A DNA stretch of 14,528 bases from Acetatifactor sp. (GTDB taxonomy: Bacteria; Bacillota; Clostridia; Lachnospirales; Lachnospiraceae): positions 1-14,528 of the forward strand of contig JAEDMI010000039.1 of assembly GCA_016303085.1 (NCBI GenBank), given 5' to 3'. Numbering within the stretch: the first letter of the stretch is position 1; each line of letters starts with the position of its first letter. Below are positions 7,867 through 14,456 of the stretch, piece after piece. Both the position numbers and the translations under genes were made by a program. The notes under the pieces were generated by a model. That model saw only the letters and a list, made by a program, of their open reading frames with translations. It did not search any database and was not told the origin of the DNA.

Positions 7867-7903
7867 AGCCGCTGTCCGACAATGTCCGGACGGCGGCTTT
7901 TTT
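7867..7903 (+). terminator. Rho-independent terminator of the importer operon
   Basis: AGCCGCTGTCCG (7867-7878) pairs with CGGACGGCGGCT (7887-7898), a 12-bp stem with one G-U pair and an 8-base loop, followed by a run of six T (7898-7903). It lies 41 bases after the lipoprotein stop codon. Confidence 0.9.
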
Positions 7904-7920
7904 ATAAATATTTTTTCATT

Positions 7921-7945
7921 AAAAAGTGGCATCCGAGGATGCCAC
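7921..7945 (-). terminator. Rho-independent terminator of tRNA-Ser
   Basis: On the minus strand GTGGCATCC pairs perfectly with GGATGCCAC (plus positions 7926-7934 and 7937-7945; the loop is only 2 bases if fully paired) and is followed by five T (7925-7921). It starts 11 bases beyond the tRNA 3' end and faces the importer-operon terminator. Confidence 0.85.
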
Positions 7946-7955
7946 ATACCTATAG

Positions 7956-8044
7956 CGGAGATGATGGGATTTGAACCCATGCGCCGGCAGAACCGACCTA
8001 CCGGATTTCGAATCCGGACCCTTCAACCACTTGGGTACATCTCC
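7956..8044 (-). tRNA. tRNA-Ser (anticodon CGA)
   Basis: This is an 89-nt class II tRNA that reads UCG codons. The acceptor stem pairs GGAGATG with CATCTCC (7 perfect pairs), with discriminator G. The anticodon stem CCGGA/TCCGG encloses loop TTCGAAA, giving anticodon CGA. A long variable arm, as expected for serine, is followed by the T arm with GGTTCAAATCC. No CCA is encoded. It has its own promoter and terminator and is convergent with the sugar-importer operon. Confidence 0.96.
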
Positions 8045-8069
8045 ATGTTGGTTTTACAACTGTCTTTCT

Positions 8070-8098
8070 ATTTTATATTATGACATTGATTTTTGCAA
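8070..8098 (-). promoter_or_regulatory. Predicted promoter of tRNA-Ser
   Basis: On the minus strand TTGCAA (8098-8093) and TAAAAT (8075-8070) are 17 bases apart, which places the start about 19 bases before the mature tRNA 5' end. Confidence 0.6.
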
Positions 8099-8143
8099 GA
8101 CTATGAAGAAATTTTTTATAACACCTCTGTTACAGTTGCAAAT

Positions 8144-8172
8144 TTGTCCCGGAAAGGGTAAACTTCTATATA
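8144..8172 (+). promoter_or_regulatory. Predicted promoter of the pfk-dnaX-recR-galM cluster
   Basis: TTGTCC (8144-8149) and TATATA (8167-8172) are separated by 17 bases, giving a leader of about 50 bases before the phosphofructokinase start. No terminator is visible between here and 13093, so this may drive all five genes. Confidence 0.5.
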
Positions 8173-8230
8173 TAGTGTTTGGGAAAAACGGCAATAATAA
8201 ATAAGGAAAAGTCATCAGGAGGAAAAGTAC

Positions 8231-9304
8231 ATGAAGAGAATCGGTATGTTGACCAGCGGCGGAGATTGTCAGGCGTTGAATGCAGCTATGAGAGGCGTTG
8301 TGAAGACGTTGGACACCAGCAATGAAGAGGTGGAAATTTATGGATTCCTGGACGGCTACAAGGGACTGATTTACGGGAAGTTTCAGATGCTGACCGGCAA
8401 GGACTTTTCCGGTATCCTGACAAAGGGTGGCACGATTCTGGGAACTTCCAGAACCCCTTTTAAGACTATACAGGATCCTGATGAGAACGGCTTAAATAAG
8501 GTGGAGGCCATGAAGCAGAATTATTATAAGCTTCAGCTGGACTGTCTGGTGATTCTGGGAGGAAACGGAACACATAAGACGGCAAATCTGCTGAGAGAAG
8601 AGGGTTTGAATATAGTTACCCTTCCCAAGACTATCGACAACGACCTTTGGGGCACCGATATGACCTTCGGCTTTCAGAGCGCGGTGGATATTGCCACTGA
8701 TGCAATCGACTGTATCCATACCACAGCAGCTTCCCACGGCAGGGTTTTCATTGTAGAGGTCATGGGACACAAAGTGGGCTGGCTGACTCTGAATGCCGGT
8801 ATGGCAGGAGGAGCGGACATCATCTTGATTCCCGAGATACCTTATGATATTGACAAGGTGATTGAAAAGATAGAGGAGAGAGACAAAAAGGGCTGCCGCT
8901 TTACCATTATTGCGGTAGCGGAAGGAGCTATCTCCAAAGAGGATGCAGCTCTCTCCAAGAAGGATTATAAGAAGAAATTGGAGAAGAAAACACACCCTTC
9001 TGTTTCCTATGAGGTGGCTGCAGCCATTCAGGAGAAGACGGGGAGAGAAGTGCGCGTCACTGTTCCGGGACATATGCAGAGAGGCGGAAGTCCCTGCCCT
9101 TATGACCGTGTATTTGCCAGCCGTCTGGGTGCAGAAGCCGGCAAGCTGATTCTGGACGGACAGTACGGCTTCATGGTGGGCTATAAAAACCGTGAAATTG
9201 TACGCGTACCACTTGAGGATGTTGCAGGCAAGCTGAAAACGGTAGAGCCTGATGCAACCATCGTACAGGAAGCAAAACTGCTGGGAATCTGCTTTGGCGA
9301 CTAA
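8231..9304 (+). CDS. 6-phosphofructokinase, atypical nucleotide-site signature
   Basis: This cytoplasmic glycolytic enzyme phosphorylates fructose 6-phosphate; it has 357 residues. TSGGDCQALNAAMR is the N-terminal phosphate loop. Catalytic TIDND is intact (Asp136, Asp138), as is GHMQRGGSPCPYDR near the C-terminus. The phosphoryl-donor site is mixed: the loop reads GGNGT (Asn112-Gly113) where ATP enzymes have GGDGS, and the catalytic motif is preceded by Lys133 (PKTIDND) where E. coli PfkA has Gly. Gly at the first position with Lys at the second matches group III PFKs, some of which use ATP; Asp plus Lys would signal pyrophosphate. The MGR motif is MGH here (His180). GGAGG (8219-8223) supports the ATG. 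It lies 30 bases upstream of dnaX. ATP is the more likely donor, but this is not settled by sequence. Confidence 0.88.
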   Translation: MKRIGMLTSGGDCQALNAAMRGVVKTLDTSNEEVEIYGFLDGYKGLIYGKFQMLTGKDFSGILTKGGTILGTSRTPFKTIQDPDENGLNKVEAMKQNYYKLQLDCLVILGGNGTHKTANLLREEGLNIVTLPKTIDNDLWGTDMTFGFQSAVDIATDAIDCIHTTAASHGRVFIVEVMGHKVGWLTLNAGMAGGADIILIPEIPYDIDKVIEKIEERDKKGCRFTIIAVAEGAISKEDAALSKKDYKKKLEKKTHPSVSYEVAAAIQEKTGREVRVTVPGHMQRGGSPCPYDRVFASRLGAEAGKLILDGQYGFMVGYKNREIVRVPLEDVAGKLKTVEPDATIVQEAKLLGICFGD

Positions 9305-9334
9305 GGCGTAAGCGGTAAGTGAGGAAGCAAAAAT

Positions 9335-10921
9335 ATGTCATATACGGCGTTATACCGGAAATTTCGTCCTGATTCTTTCGCAGATGTGAAAGGTCAGGAT
9401 CATATCGTAACTACGCTGAAAAATCAGTTAAAAGCAGGGCGCATCGGTCATGCATATCTGTTTACGGGAACCCGCGGCACTGGCAAGACCACAGTTGCAA
9501 AGATTTTTGCCCGCACGGTGAACTGTGAAAACCCGACGGAGGACGGCCCATGCGGAGAATGCCGCATCTGTAAAGCGATTGCGGCGGGGGCAAGCATGAA
9601 TGTCATAGAAATTGATGCGGCTTCCAACAATGGCGTGGATAATATCCGTGAGATTGTGGAGGAGGTATCCTACTCCCCTGCAGAGGGAAATTATAAGGTT
9701 TACATCATAGACGAGGTGCATATGCTCTCCATAGGAGCCTTCAATGCCTTACTGAAGACACTGGAAGAGCCGCCTTCCTATGTCATTTTTATTCTGGCAA
9801 CAACAGAGGTACATAAGCTGCCTATTACCATTTTATCCCGTTGTCAGAGATATGATTTCAAGAGAATTTCCATTGATACCATAACGGCGAGAATGCAGGA
9901 GCTGATTGATACCGAACAGGTGCAGGTGGAGGAAAAAGCACTTCGCTATATTGCCAAGACAGCGGATGGTTCCATGAGAGATGCATTGAGCCTTCTGGAC
10001 CAGTGCATCGCATTTCACCTGGGCAAGGAACTGACCTACGATAAGGTGCTGGATGTGCTGGGAGCAGTGGACACCGAGGTGTTCAGCCGTCTGCTTCGAA
10101 ACATTCTTGACAGGGATGTGCTGGGATGCGTGAAACTGTTGGAAGAAATTGTGATGCAGGGGCGCGAATTGACCCAGTTTGTCACGGATTTTACATGGTA
10201 TCTGCGAAACCTTATGCTGGTGCAGGCATCGGACAATCTGGAAGATGTGATTGACATGTCCACGGATAACTTGAAGCGGCTGAAGGAAGAGGCATCCCGG
10301 GTAGATATGGAGCAGATTGTGCGGTATATCAGAATTTTTTCGGAGCTGTCGGGTCAGATACGATATGCGTCCCAGAAACGGATTCTGGTGGAAATTGCGT
10401 TGATTAAGCTCTGCAAGCCGGAGATGGAGACAGATGAGGATGCTGTGCTGGATCGCATTCGCCAGGTGGAGGAAAAGCTGGAGAACGGAGTGGTATTTGC
10501 AGCGGCAGAGGGAGCTGCTCCGGGGGGCTTGCAGCCGGGAGGCATAGGAAATACCCCAAAGCCGAAACCGGAGTTACCCAAGGCAATCCCGGAGGATGTG
10601 AAACAGATTGTGGCGAAGTGGCCTACAATCGTGGGGAGCGCGGAAAATCCCATGAGAATATATTTGAAGTCTGCCAAATTAAGCCTTGGTGGTGACAACA
10701 AGCTGATGGTGATTCTGGAGGACGGAATTCCGTCGGACTATTTTGCGCAGCATCACGAGAATAAGCAACAATTGGAAGCGCTGCTGTCAGATTTTGCGGG
10801 AAAAGAAATTGAAGTCAATATTCAGACTGTCCGAGGACAGCAGGAATTTGAACAAAACTATGTGGACCTCTCACAGATAGTCCGGATGGACATTGAGGAA
10901 GAAGAGGAAGATGAAAACTAA
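9335..10921 (+). CDS. dnaX: DNA polymerase III subunit gamma/tau
   Basis: This is the clamp-loader ATPase subunit that loads the sliding clamp and links it to the polymerase, 528 residues. Walker A is GTRGTGKT (45-52), the zinc module uses Cys64, Cys73, Cys76 and Cys79, Walker B is VYIIDEVHM (about 122-130), sensor 1 is LATTE (154-158), and the SRC arginine finger is Arg169. The C-terminal part is a proline-rich link and a tau-like domain ending in an acidic tail. No A6G-type slippery site was noticed, so a separate short gamma form made by frameshifting is not supported. GAGG precedes the ATG by 9 bases. It heads the dnaX-ybaB-recR block found in most Firmicutes. Confidence 0.97.
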   Translation: MSYTALYRKFRPDSFADVKGQDHIVTTLKNQLKAGRIGHAYLFTGTRGTGKTTVAKIFARTVNCENPTEDGPCGECRICKAIAAGASMNVIEIDAASNNGVDNIREIVEEVSYSPAEGNYKVYIIDEVHMLSIGAFNALLKTLEEPPSYVIFILATTEVHKLPITILSRCQRYDFKRISIDTITARMQELIDTEQVQVEEKALRYIAKTADGSMRDALSLLDQCIAFHLGKELTYDKVLDVLGAVDTEVFSRLLRNILDRDVLGCVKLLEEIVMQGRELTQFVTDFTWYLRNLMLVQASDNLEDVIDMSTDNLKRLKEEASRVDMEQIVRYIRIFSELSGQIRYASQKRILVEIALIKLCKPEMETDEDAVLDRIRQVEEKLENGVVFAAAEGAAPGGLQPGGIGNTPKPKPELPKAIPEDVKQIVAKWPTIVGSAENPMRIYLKSAKLSLGGDNKLMVILEDGIPSDYFAQHHENKQQLEALLSDFAGKEIEVNIQTVRGQQEFEQNYVDLSQIVRMDIEEEEEDEN

Positions 10922-11015
10922 TTGCAGACAAATTTGTACCGGAGCAATGTGCTAAAGGCACAGTGCACGAATTATGTATGAAAGCGTAAGGGTACAGGAA
11001 AGGTATGGTGTTAAA

Positions 11016-11360
11016 ATGGCAAAAAGAGGTGGATTTCCCGGAGGCGGAATGCCCGGAAACATGAGCAATCTGATGAAGCAGGCTCAGAGAATGCAGCGTC
11101 AGATGGAGGAAGGACAGAAGGAACTGGAGACCAAGGAGTTTGTGGCAAAAACCGGAGGCGGAGCGGTAGAAGTTGCGGTGAACGGCAAGAAAGAGGTGCT
11201 GCGGATTGTTTTGTCCGAGGAAATCGTGGATCCTGAGGATATTGAGACTCTGCAGGATGCGGTGATGGCAGCGGTCAATGAAGCAATGCGCCAGGCAGAT
11301 GCAGCAAGTGCGGAATTGATGGGCAAAATGACCGGGGGCCTGGGAGGATTGCCCTTCTGA
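11016..11360 (+). CDS. ebfC: YbaB/EbfC family nucleoid-associated protein
   Basis: This is a small DNA-binding protein of 114 residues, the family's usual size, that forms dimers and coats DNA; its exact role is uncertain though it is nearly always linked to dnaX and recR. A Gly/Met-rich start (RGGFPGGGMPG) is followed by the helix NLMKQAQRMQRQMEE, the GGGAVEVAVNGK strand region and a C-terminal helix with AAVNEAM. The ATG at 11016 gives the expected MAKRGGFPGG start; its ribosome binding site (AAAGG) is weak and about 12 bases away. An in-frame ATG at 10974 would add 14 residues that do not fit the family. Its TGA overlaps the recR ATG by one base. Confidence 0.93.
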   Translation: MAKRGGFPGGGMPGNMSNLMKQAQRMQRQMEEGQKELETKEFVAKTGGGAVEVAVNGKKEVLRIVLSEEIVDPEDIETLQDAVMAAVNEAMRQADAASAELMGKMTGGLGGLPF

Positions 11361-11956
11361 TGGAATTATACAGCGGACATATCAATAAGTTAATAGAGGA
11401 GCTTGCAGCGCTTCCCGGAATCGGAAACAAGTCCGCTCAGAGACTGGCGTTTCATCTGATTAATATGCCTCAGGATAAGGTGAACAGACTGGCAAATACT
11501 ATTGTGGAAGCAAAGGCAAATGTGCGGTACTGCAAGGAATGTTATACGCTGACAGATAAGGATATCTGTCCTGTATGTGCCAACAAAAACCGAAACCATA
11601 AAATGATTATGGTGGTGGAGAATACAAGAGATTTGACTGCTTACGAAAAAACAGGACGATACGAGGGCGTGTACCATGTGTTGCACGGTGCCATCTCTCC
11701 CATGCTGGGAATCGGTCCCGGAGATATCAAGCTGAAGGAACTGGTGGAACGGTTACAGGGAGATGTGGAGGAAGTCATTATTGCCACCAATTCAAGTCTG
11801 GAGGGCGAGACCACGGCCATGTATATCAGCAAGATGATTAAGCCTACGGGAATCAAGGTGACGAGAATTGCCAGCGGTGTTCCGGTGGGAGGAGACTTGG
11901 AATATATCGATGAAGTGACACTGCTCCGTGCGCTTGAAGGACGTGTGGAGCTATAG
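11360..11956 (+). CDS. recR: Recombination protein RecR
   Basis: This is the RecFOR-pathway protein that helps load RecA at single-strand gaps; it has 198 residues, the normal length. A helix-hairpin-helix (LPGIGNKSAQRLAFHL, about 18-33) is followed by a Cys4 zinc finger (Cys58, Cys61, Cys70, Cys73), a Toprim domain with the MVVENTRDL strand (Glu87) and the C-terminal GVPVGGDLEYIDEVTL motif. The start codon overlaps the ebfC stop (TGATG), a sign of translational coupling. Confidence 0.98.
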   Translation: MELYSGHINKLIEELAALPGIGNKSAQRLAFHLINMPQDKVNRLANTIVEAKANVRYCKECYTLTDKDICPVCANKNRNHKMIMVVENTRDLTAYEKTGRYEGVYHVLHGAISPMLGIGPGDIKLKELVERLQGDVEEVIIATNSSLEGETTAMYISKMIKPTGIKVTRIASGVPVGGDLEYIDEVTLLRALEGRVEL

Positions 11957-11968
11957 GAGGAAAAAAGT

Positions 11969-13027
11969 ATGGCAATCGAGATTGAATCAAAAGTGTGGAC
12001 GCGGCTTCCCGGTAAAGGAGAAGCGAAGCTGTACACGATTTCCAACAGTAACGGAATGAAAGTAACGGTGAGCAACCTTGGTGCGGCGCTGGTAAAGCTT
12101 GTGGTGCCGGATAGGGATGGAAAGGAAGCGGATGTGGTGTTGGGCTTCGACAGGGCGGAGGATTATCTTCGGAATCCCAGCTTTTTTGGGGTAGTTATCG
12201 GTCCCAGTGCAAACCGTATCGGAAATGCGAAGTATACCATTGATGGTGTGACCTATCAGCTGGATGTAAACGATGGAGTGAATAATCTGCACAGCCATAA
12301 GGATGCAGGATACCATAAACAGGTTTGGGTGAGCACTATAACGGAAGATGGAGTTATTTTTGAGCTGTCTGACAAGGATGGAAATATGGGATTCCCCGGC
12401 AACAAGAGTATATCAGTGACCTATCGCCTGGGGGAGGACAACAGTCTTCATCTTCTGTATCACGGAACCAGCGACAAAAGAACAATTCTGAACCTGACCA
12501 ACCATACCTATTTTAACCTGAACGGTCATGACAGTGGGAAGATTGAAGGCCACGAACTTTGGCTCGGAGCATCCCGGTATACTCCTGCGGATTCCGGCTC
12601 CATTCCCACAGGTGAAATTGTTCCGGTAACCGGTACACCCATGGATTTTACAACGGCGAAGAAGGTGGGCAGAGACATTGGTGCGACCTTTGAACAGTTG
12701 GAGTTTGCCGGTGGCTATGACCACAACTGGGTGATTGATGACTGGAAAGATGATGGTGAACTTCGACATTTTGCCACAGTGAAGGCTCCGGAGAGCGGCA
12801 GAGTGATGAAGGCATACACCACCTTGCCCGGAGTTCAATTTTATGCGGGCAATTTTATTGAGCAACAAAACGGTAAGGACGGCGTAACCTATGAAGCCCG
12901 CATGGGAATGTGTCTGGAAACCCAGTATTTTCCCGATTCCGTAAACAAGCCTGAGTTCCCTTCCTGCATTTTCGGAGAGGGGAAGGAGTACAATTCAGAG
13001 ACCGTATATAAATTTGAACACTGTTGA
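11969..13027 (+). CDS. galM: Aldose 1-epimerase (galactose mutarotase)
   Basis: This enzyme interconverts alpha and beta anomers of aldoses such as glucose and galactose; it has 352 residues and is probably cytoplasmic as no signal peptide is visible. Sugar-binding and catalytic residues of the family are present: Arg83 in GPSANRIGN, His108 in NNLHSHK, catalytic acid His179 in LTNHTYFNL, Asp251 in GGYDHNW and catalytic base Glu317 in CLETQYFPDS. AGGAGG sits 9 bases before the ATG, 12 bases after recR, so it is likely co-transcribed with it. Its link with recR is positional; functionally it fits the sugar catabolism upstream, since disaccharide phosphorolysis releases free glucose. Confidence 0.94.
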   Translation: MAIEIESKVWTRLPGKGEAKLYTISNSNGMKVTVSNLGAALVKLVVPDRDGKEADVVLGFDRAEDYLRNPSFFGVVIGPSANRIGNAKYTIDGVTYQLDVNDGVNNLHSHKDAGYHKQVWVSTITEDGVIFELSDKDGNMGFPGNKSISVTYRLGEDNSLHLLYHGTSDKRTILNLTNHTYFNLNGHDSGKIEGHELWLGASRYTPADSGSIPTGEIVPVTGTPMDFTTAKKVGRDIGATFEQLEFAGGYDHNWVIDDWKDDGELRHFATVKAPESGRVMKAYTTLPGVQFYAGNFIEQQNGKDGVTYEARMGMCLETQYFPDSVNKPEFPSCIFGEGKEYNSETVYKFEHC

Positions 13028-13052
13028 CGGTTAAGAAACTTGTCGAATGTTT

Positions 13053-13081
13053 TTGCGGTTCGCATGACAAAGAACGATAAA
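13053..13081 (+). promoter_or_regulatory. Weak candidate promoter of the LysM gene
   Basis: TTGCGG (13053-13058) and GATAAA (13076-13081) are 17 bases apart. A start near 13088 would leave a leader made mostly of the hairpin described next. The match is moderate. Confidence 0.35.
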
Positions 13082-13083
13082 AT

Positions 13084-13137
13084 ACCTCTCTGTGCCGATG
13101 CTATTATTTACAGTATCGGCATAGGAGGTGTTTTTTT
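13084..13137 (+). terminator. Hairpin with T-run overlapping the next ribosome binding site
   Basis: TGCCGATGCT (13093-13102) pairs with AGTATCGGCA (13112-13121), a 10-bp stem with one G-U pair. An outer pairing of ACCTC (13084-13088) with GAGGT (13125-13129) would extend it and cover the GGAGG of the LysM gene. Seven T (13131-13137) follow and run straight into that gene's ATG. The structure therefore looks like the terminator of the galM transcript and, in read-through RNA, could also hide the ribosome binding site. Confidence 0.6.
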
Positions 13138-14313
13138 ATGGATTTACCGAAAAATGTTACACAGATTGGTGAAACAAATCGCAGCTGCAAGATTTATGTG
13201 GAGGATTACGTCATTTCCTATATAAAACAGTTGAACGGACATGCTCTTGACAAGGAATTGGCAGTTGCGCTGTACGGCGTGCGAAAGGAGGAGGCAGGAA
13301 TCACTTATCTGTTTCTTTATGGGGCGGGTAAACTGAATTTTTTGCAGAGAGAGACCAGGCACTTGTCCCAGGCAGTACTTCAGGAGGCAGAAAAGACAAG
13401 GAAAAAGTATTTCGGTGAATATGAGTTTCTGGGGTACCGGCTGCTGAACGGTGAGATGGTGGAGGGCTTTCATGTCTATGAACAGGGAGTGTGCAGATAC
13501 ATAGAAGGATATGCCCAGTTTTATGAAAAAAATGACAGTATGCTTCATTTTATGCTGTCCGAAAGACAGGAGGAGGCAAAACCGGAGGAGTTCAACCAGG
13601 AGAAATATGAAGTTGTAAAACGCAGGCAGGAGGAGCGCAGAAGCAGAGCGGAAGAACGAAGCGGATATGCCGGCTCTGACTTTCGCGGCAGCAGATACAG
13701 CGGACGGACAGCGGAGACACGTCTGAGGCAGATGAAAATGACTGCGGCTGCGGTCTTTGTACTGCTGTGCATAGCTGGAATCGCAGCAATGAACGGCGGA
13801 GAAAAATTTGAAGAACTACAGGTGGCAGCCAGGCAAATGATAGATGAAATGACTGAACAACGGCTTCCTGATGCAATGGAGGTATCAAACGGAACGGCTC
13901 AGGTGGGAACTATAGTAACGGAGGACAAGCTGACAGATGCCATTCGGAAAGAGAATGAGGCGGCAATGTCACCGGAACCATCAGCGGAATCCGTATCCAC
14001 CCTGACACCGGAACCTGTATCCGATTTTGAGGCTGCACCGGAGCTTTCGACAGAACCTGCATCAACTCCGACACCGGAACCGGAACCTACTCCGATACCC
14101 ACTCCGGAACCTACACCAACTCCTACTCCGGAACTCACACCCACCCCCACGCCGGAGCCGGTGTCCTATACCGTAAAAAAGGGAGACACTCTGATTGGCA
14201 TCTGCCTTGCCAGATACGGCAGCGATGCCAGAGTGGCAGAGATTTGCTCCATGAATAACATTGATAATCCGGATGACATTAAAATAGGTGAAAAAATTTT
14301 GTTACCACAGTAG
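13138..14313 (+). CDS. Membrane-anchored LysM-domain protein with unknown N-terminal domain
   Basis: This 391-residue protein has no N-terminal signal peptide. Residues 1 to about 145 form a compact domain I do not firmly recognise; its layout (helix VEDYVISYIKQL, then ELAVALYG, a beta strand YLFLYGAG, later FLGYRLLNG) loosely recalls a JAB/MPN fold without the metal-binding histidines. A charged Arg/Glu-rich stretch (about 146-195) precedes one membrane segment (about 201-218, TAAAVFVLLCIAGIAAM). A Pro/Thr/Glu linker with TPEP and TPTP repeats (about 277-342) leads to a LysM domain (344-391, starting YTVKKGDTLIGICLARYG), which binds peptidoglycan-type glycans. The predicted topology is N-terminus inside and LysM outside. 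GGAGG precedes the ATG by 9 bases. It stands alone after galM; its role, perhaps linking a cytoplasmic domain to the wall, is unknown. Confidence 0.85.
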   Translation: MDLPKNVTQIGETNRSCKIYVEDYVISYIKQLNGHALDKELAVALYGVRKEEAGITYLFLYGAGKLNFLQRETRHLSQAVLQEAEKTRKKYFGEYEFLGYRLLNGEMVEGFHVYEQGVCRYIEGYAQFYEKNDSMLHFMLSERQEEAKPEEFNQEKYEVVKRRQEERRSRAEERSGYAGSDFRGSRYSGRTAETRLRQMKMTAAAVFVLLCIAGIAAMNGGEKFEELQVAARQMIDEMTEQRLPDAMEVSNGTAQVGTIVTEDKLTDAIRKENEAAMSPEPSAESVSTLTPEPVSDFEAAPELSTEPASTPTPEPEPTPIPTPEPTPTPTPELTPTPTPEPVSYTVKKGDTLIGICLARYGSDARVAEICSMNNIDNPDDIKIGEKILLPQ

Positions 14314-14323
14314 AAACTATATA

Positions 14324-14332
14324 TGGTATAAT
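14324..14332 (+). promoter_or_regulatory. Extended -10 promoter motif
   Basis: TGGTATAAT is a perfect extended -10 element 10 bases after the LysM stop codon; no good -35 box is seen at standard spacing. If active it would transcribe the structured element and tandem array downstream. Confidence 0.4.
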
Positions 14333-14341
14333 GTCCGAAAA

Positions 14342-14456
14342 GGGCAGAGTCAAGTGACCGAAAAGCAGATGCTGTGCTTGCACAAGCAGATGGATTTTCG
14401 GTCATTTGACGAGCGAAGCGACCGCGGGAAACCGAAGGTTTTCCGCGGCACTGCCC
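14342..14456 (+). repeat. Nested hairpin intergenic element
   Basis: Three nested pairings are visible. An outer GGGCAG (14342-14347) can pair with CTGCCC (14451-14456). GTCAAGTGACCGAAAA (14349-14364) pairs with TTTTCGGTCATTTGAC (14395-14410), 16 positions with one G-U. CCGCGGGAAACC (14422-14433) pairs with GGTTTTCCGCGG (14437-14448), 12 positions with one G-U and a 3-base loop. Both wobbles are G-U in plus-strand RNA. The layout, an outer stem closing two hairpins, suggests a folded RNA or a structured mobile repeat. No coding potential was recognised. Confidence 0.65.

Noticed and set aside
7826..8230. SRP (4.5S/6S) RNA gene next to tRNA-Ser and dnaX, as in Bacillus
   Set aside because: The conserved SRP helix 8 motif (GGTCCGGAAGGAAGCAG-like) is absent from this spacer; only the tRNA, its signals and the pfk promoter region are seen.
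9335..10921. Programmed frameshift in dnaX giving a short gamma form
   Set aside because: No A6G-like slippery run with a following stem was noticed in the reading frame.
10974..11015. Longer N-terminus for the YbaB/EbfC protein
   Set aside because: The added 14 residues do not fit the family and no ribosome binding site precedes the ATG at 10974.
13899..14150. Minus-strand frame rich in Gly, Val and Ser
   Set aside because: It is a shadow of the repetitive Pro/Thr/Glu linker on the plus strand.
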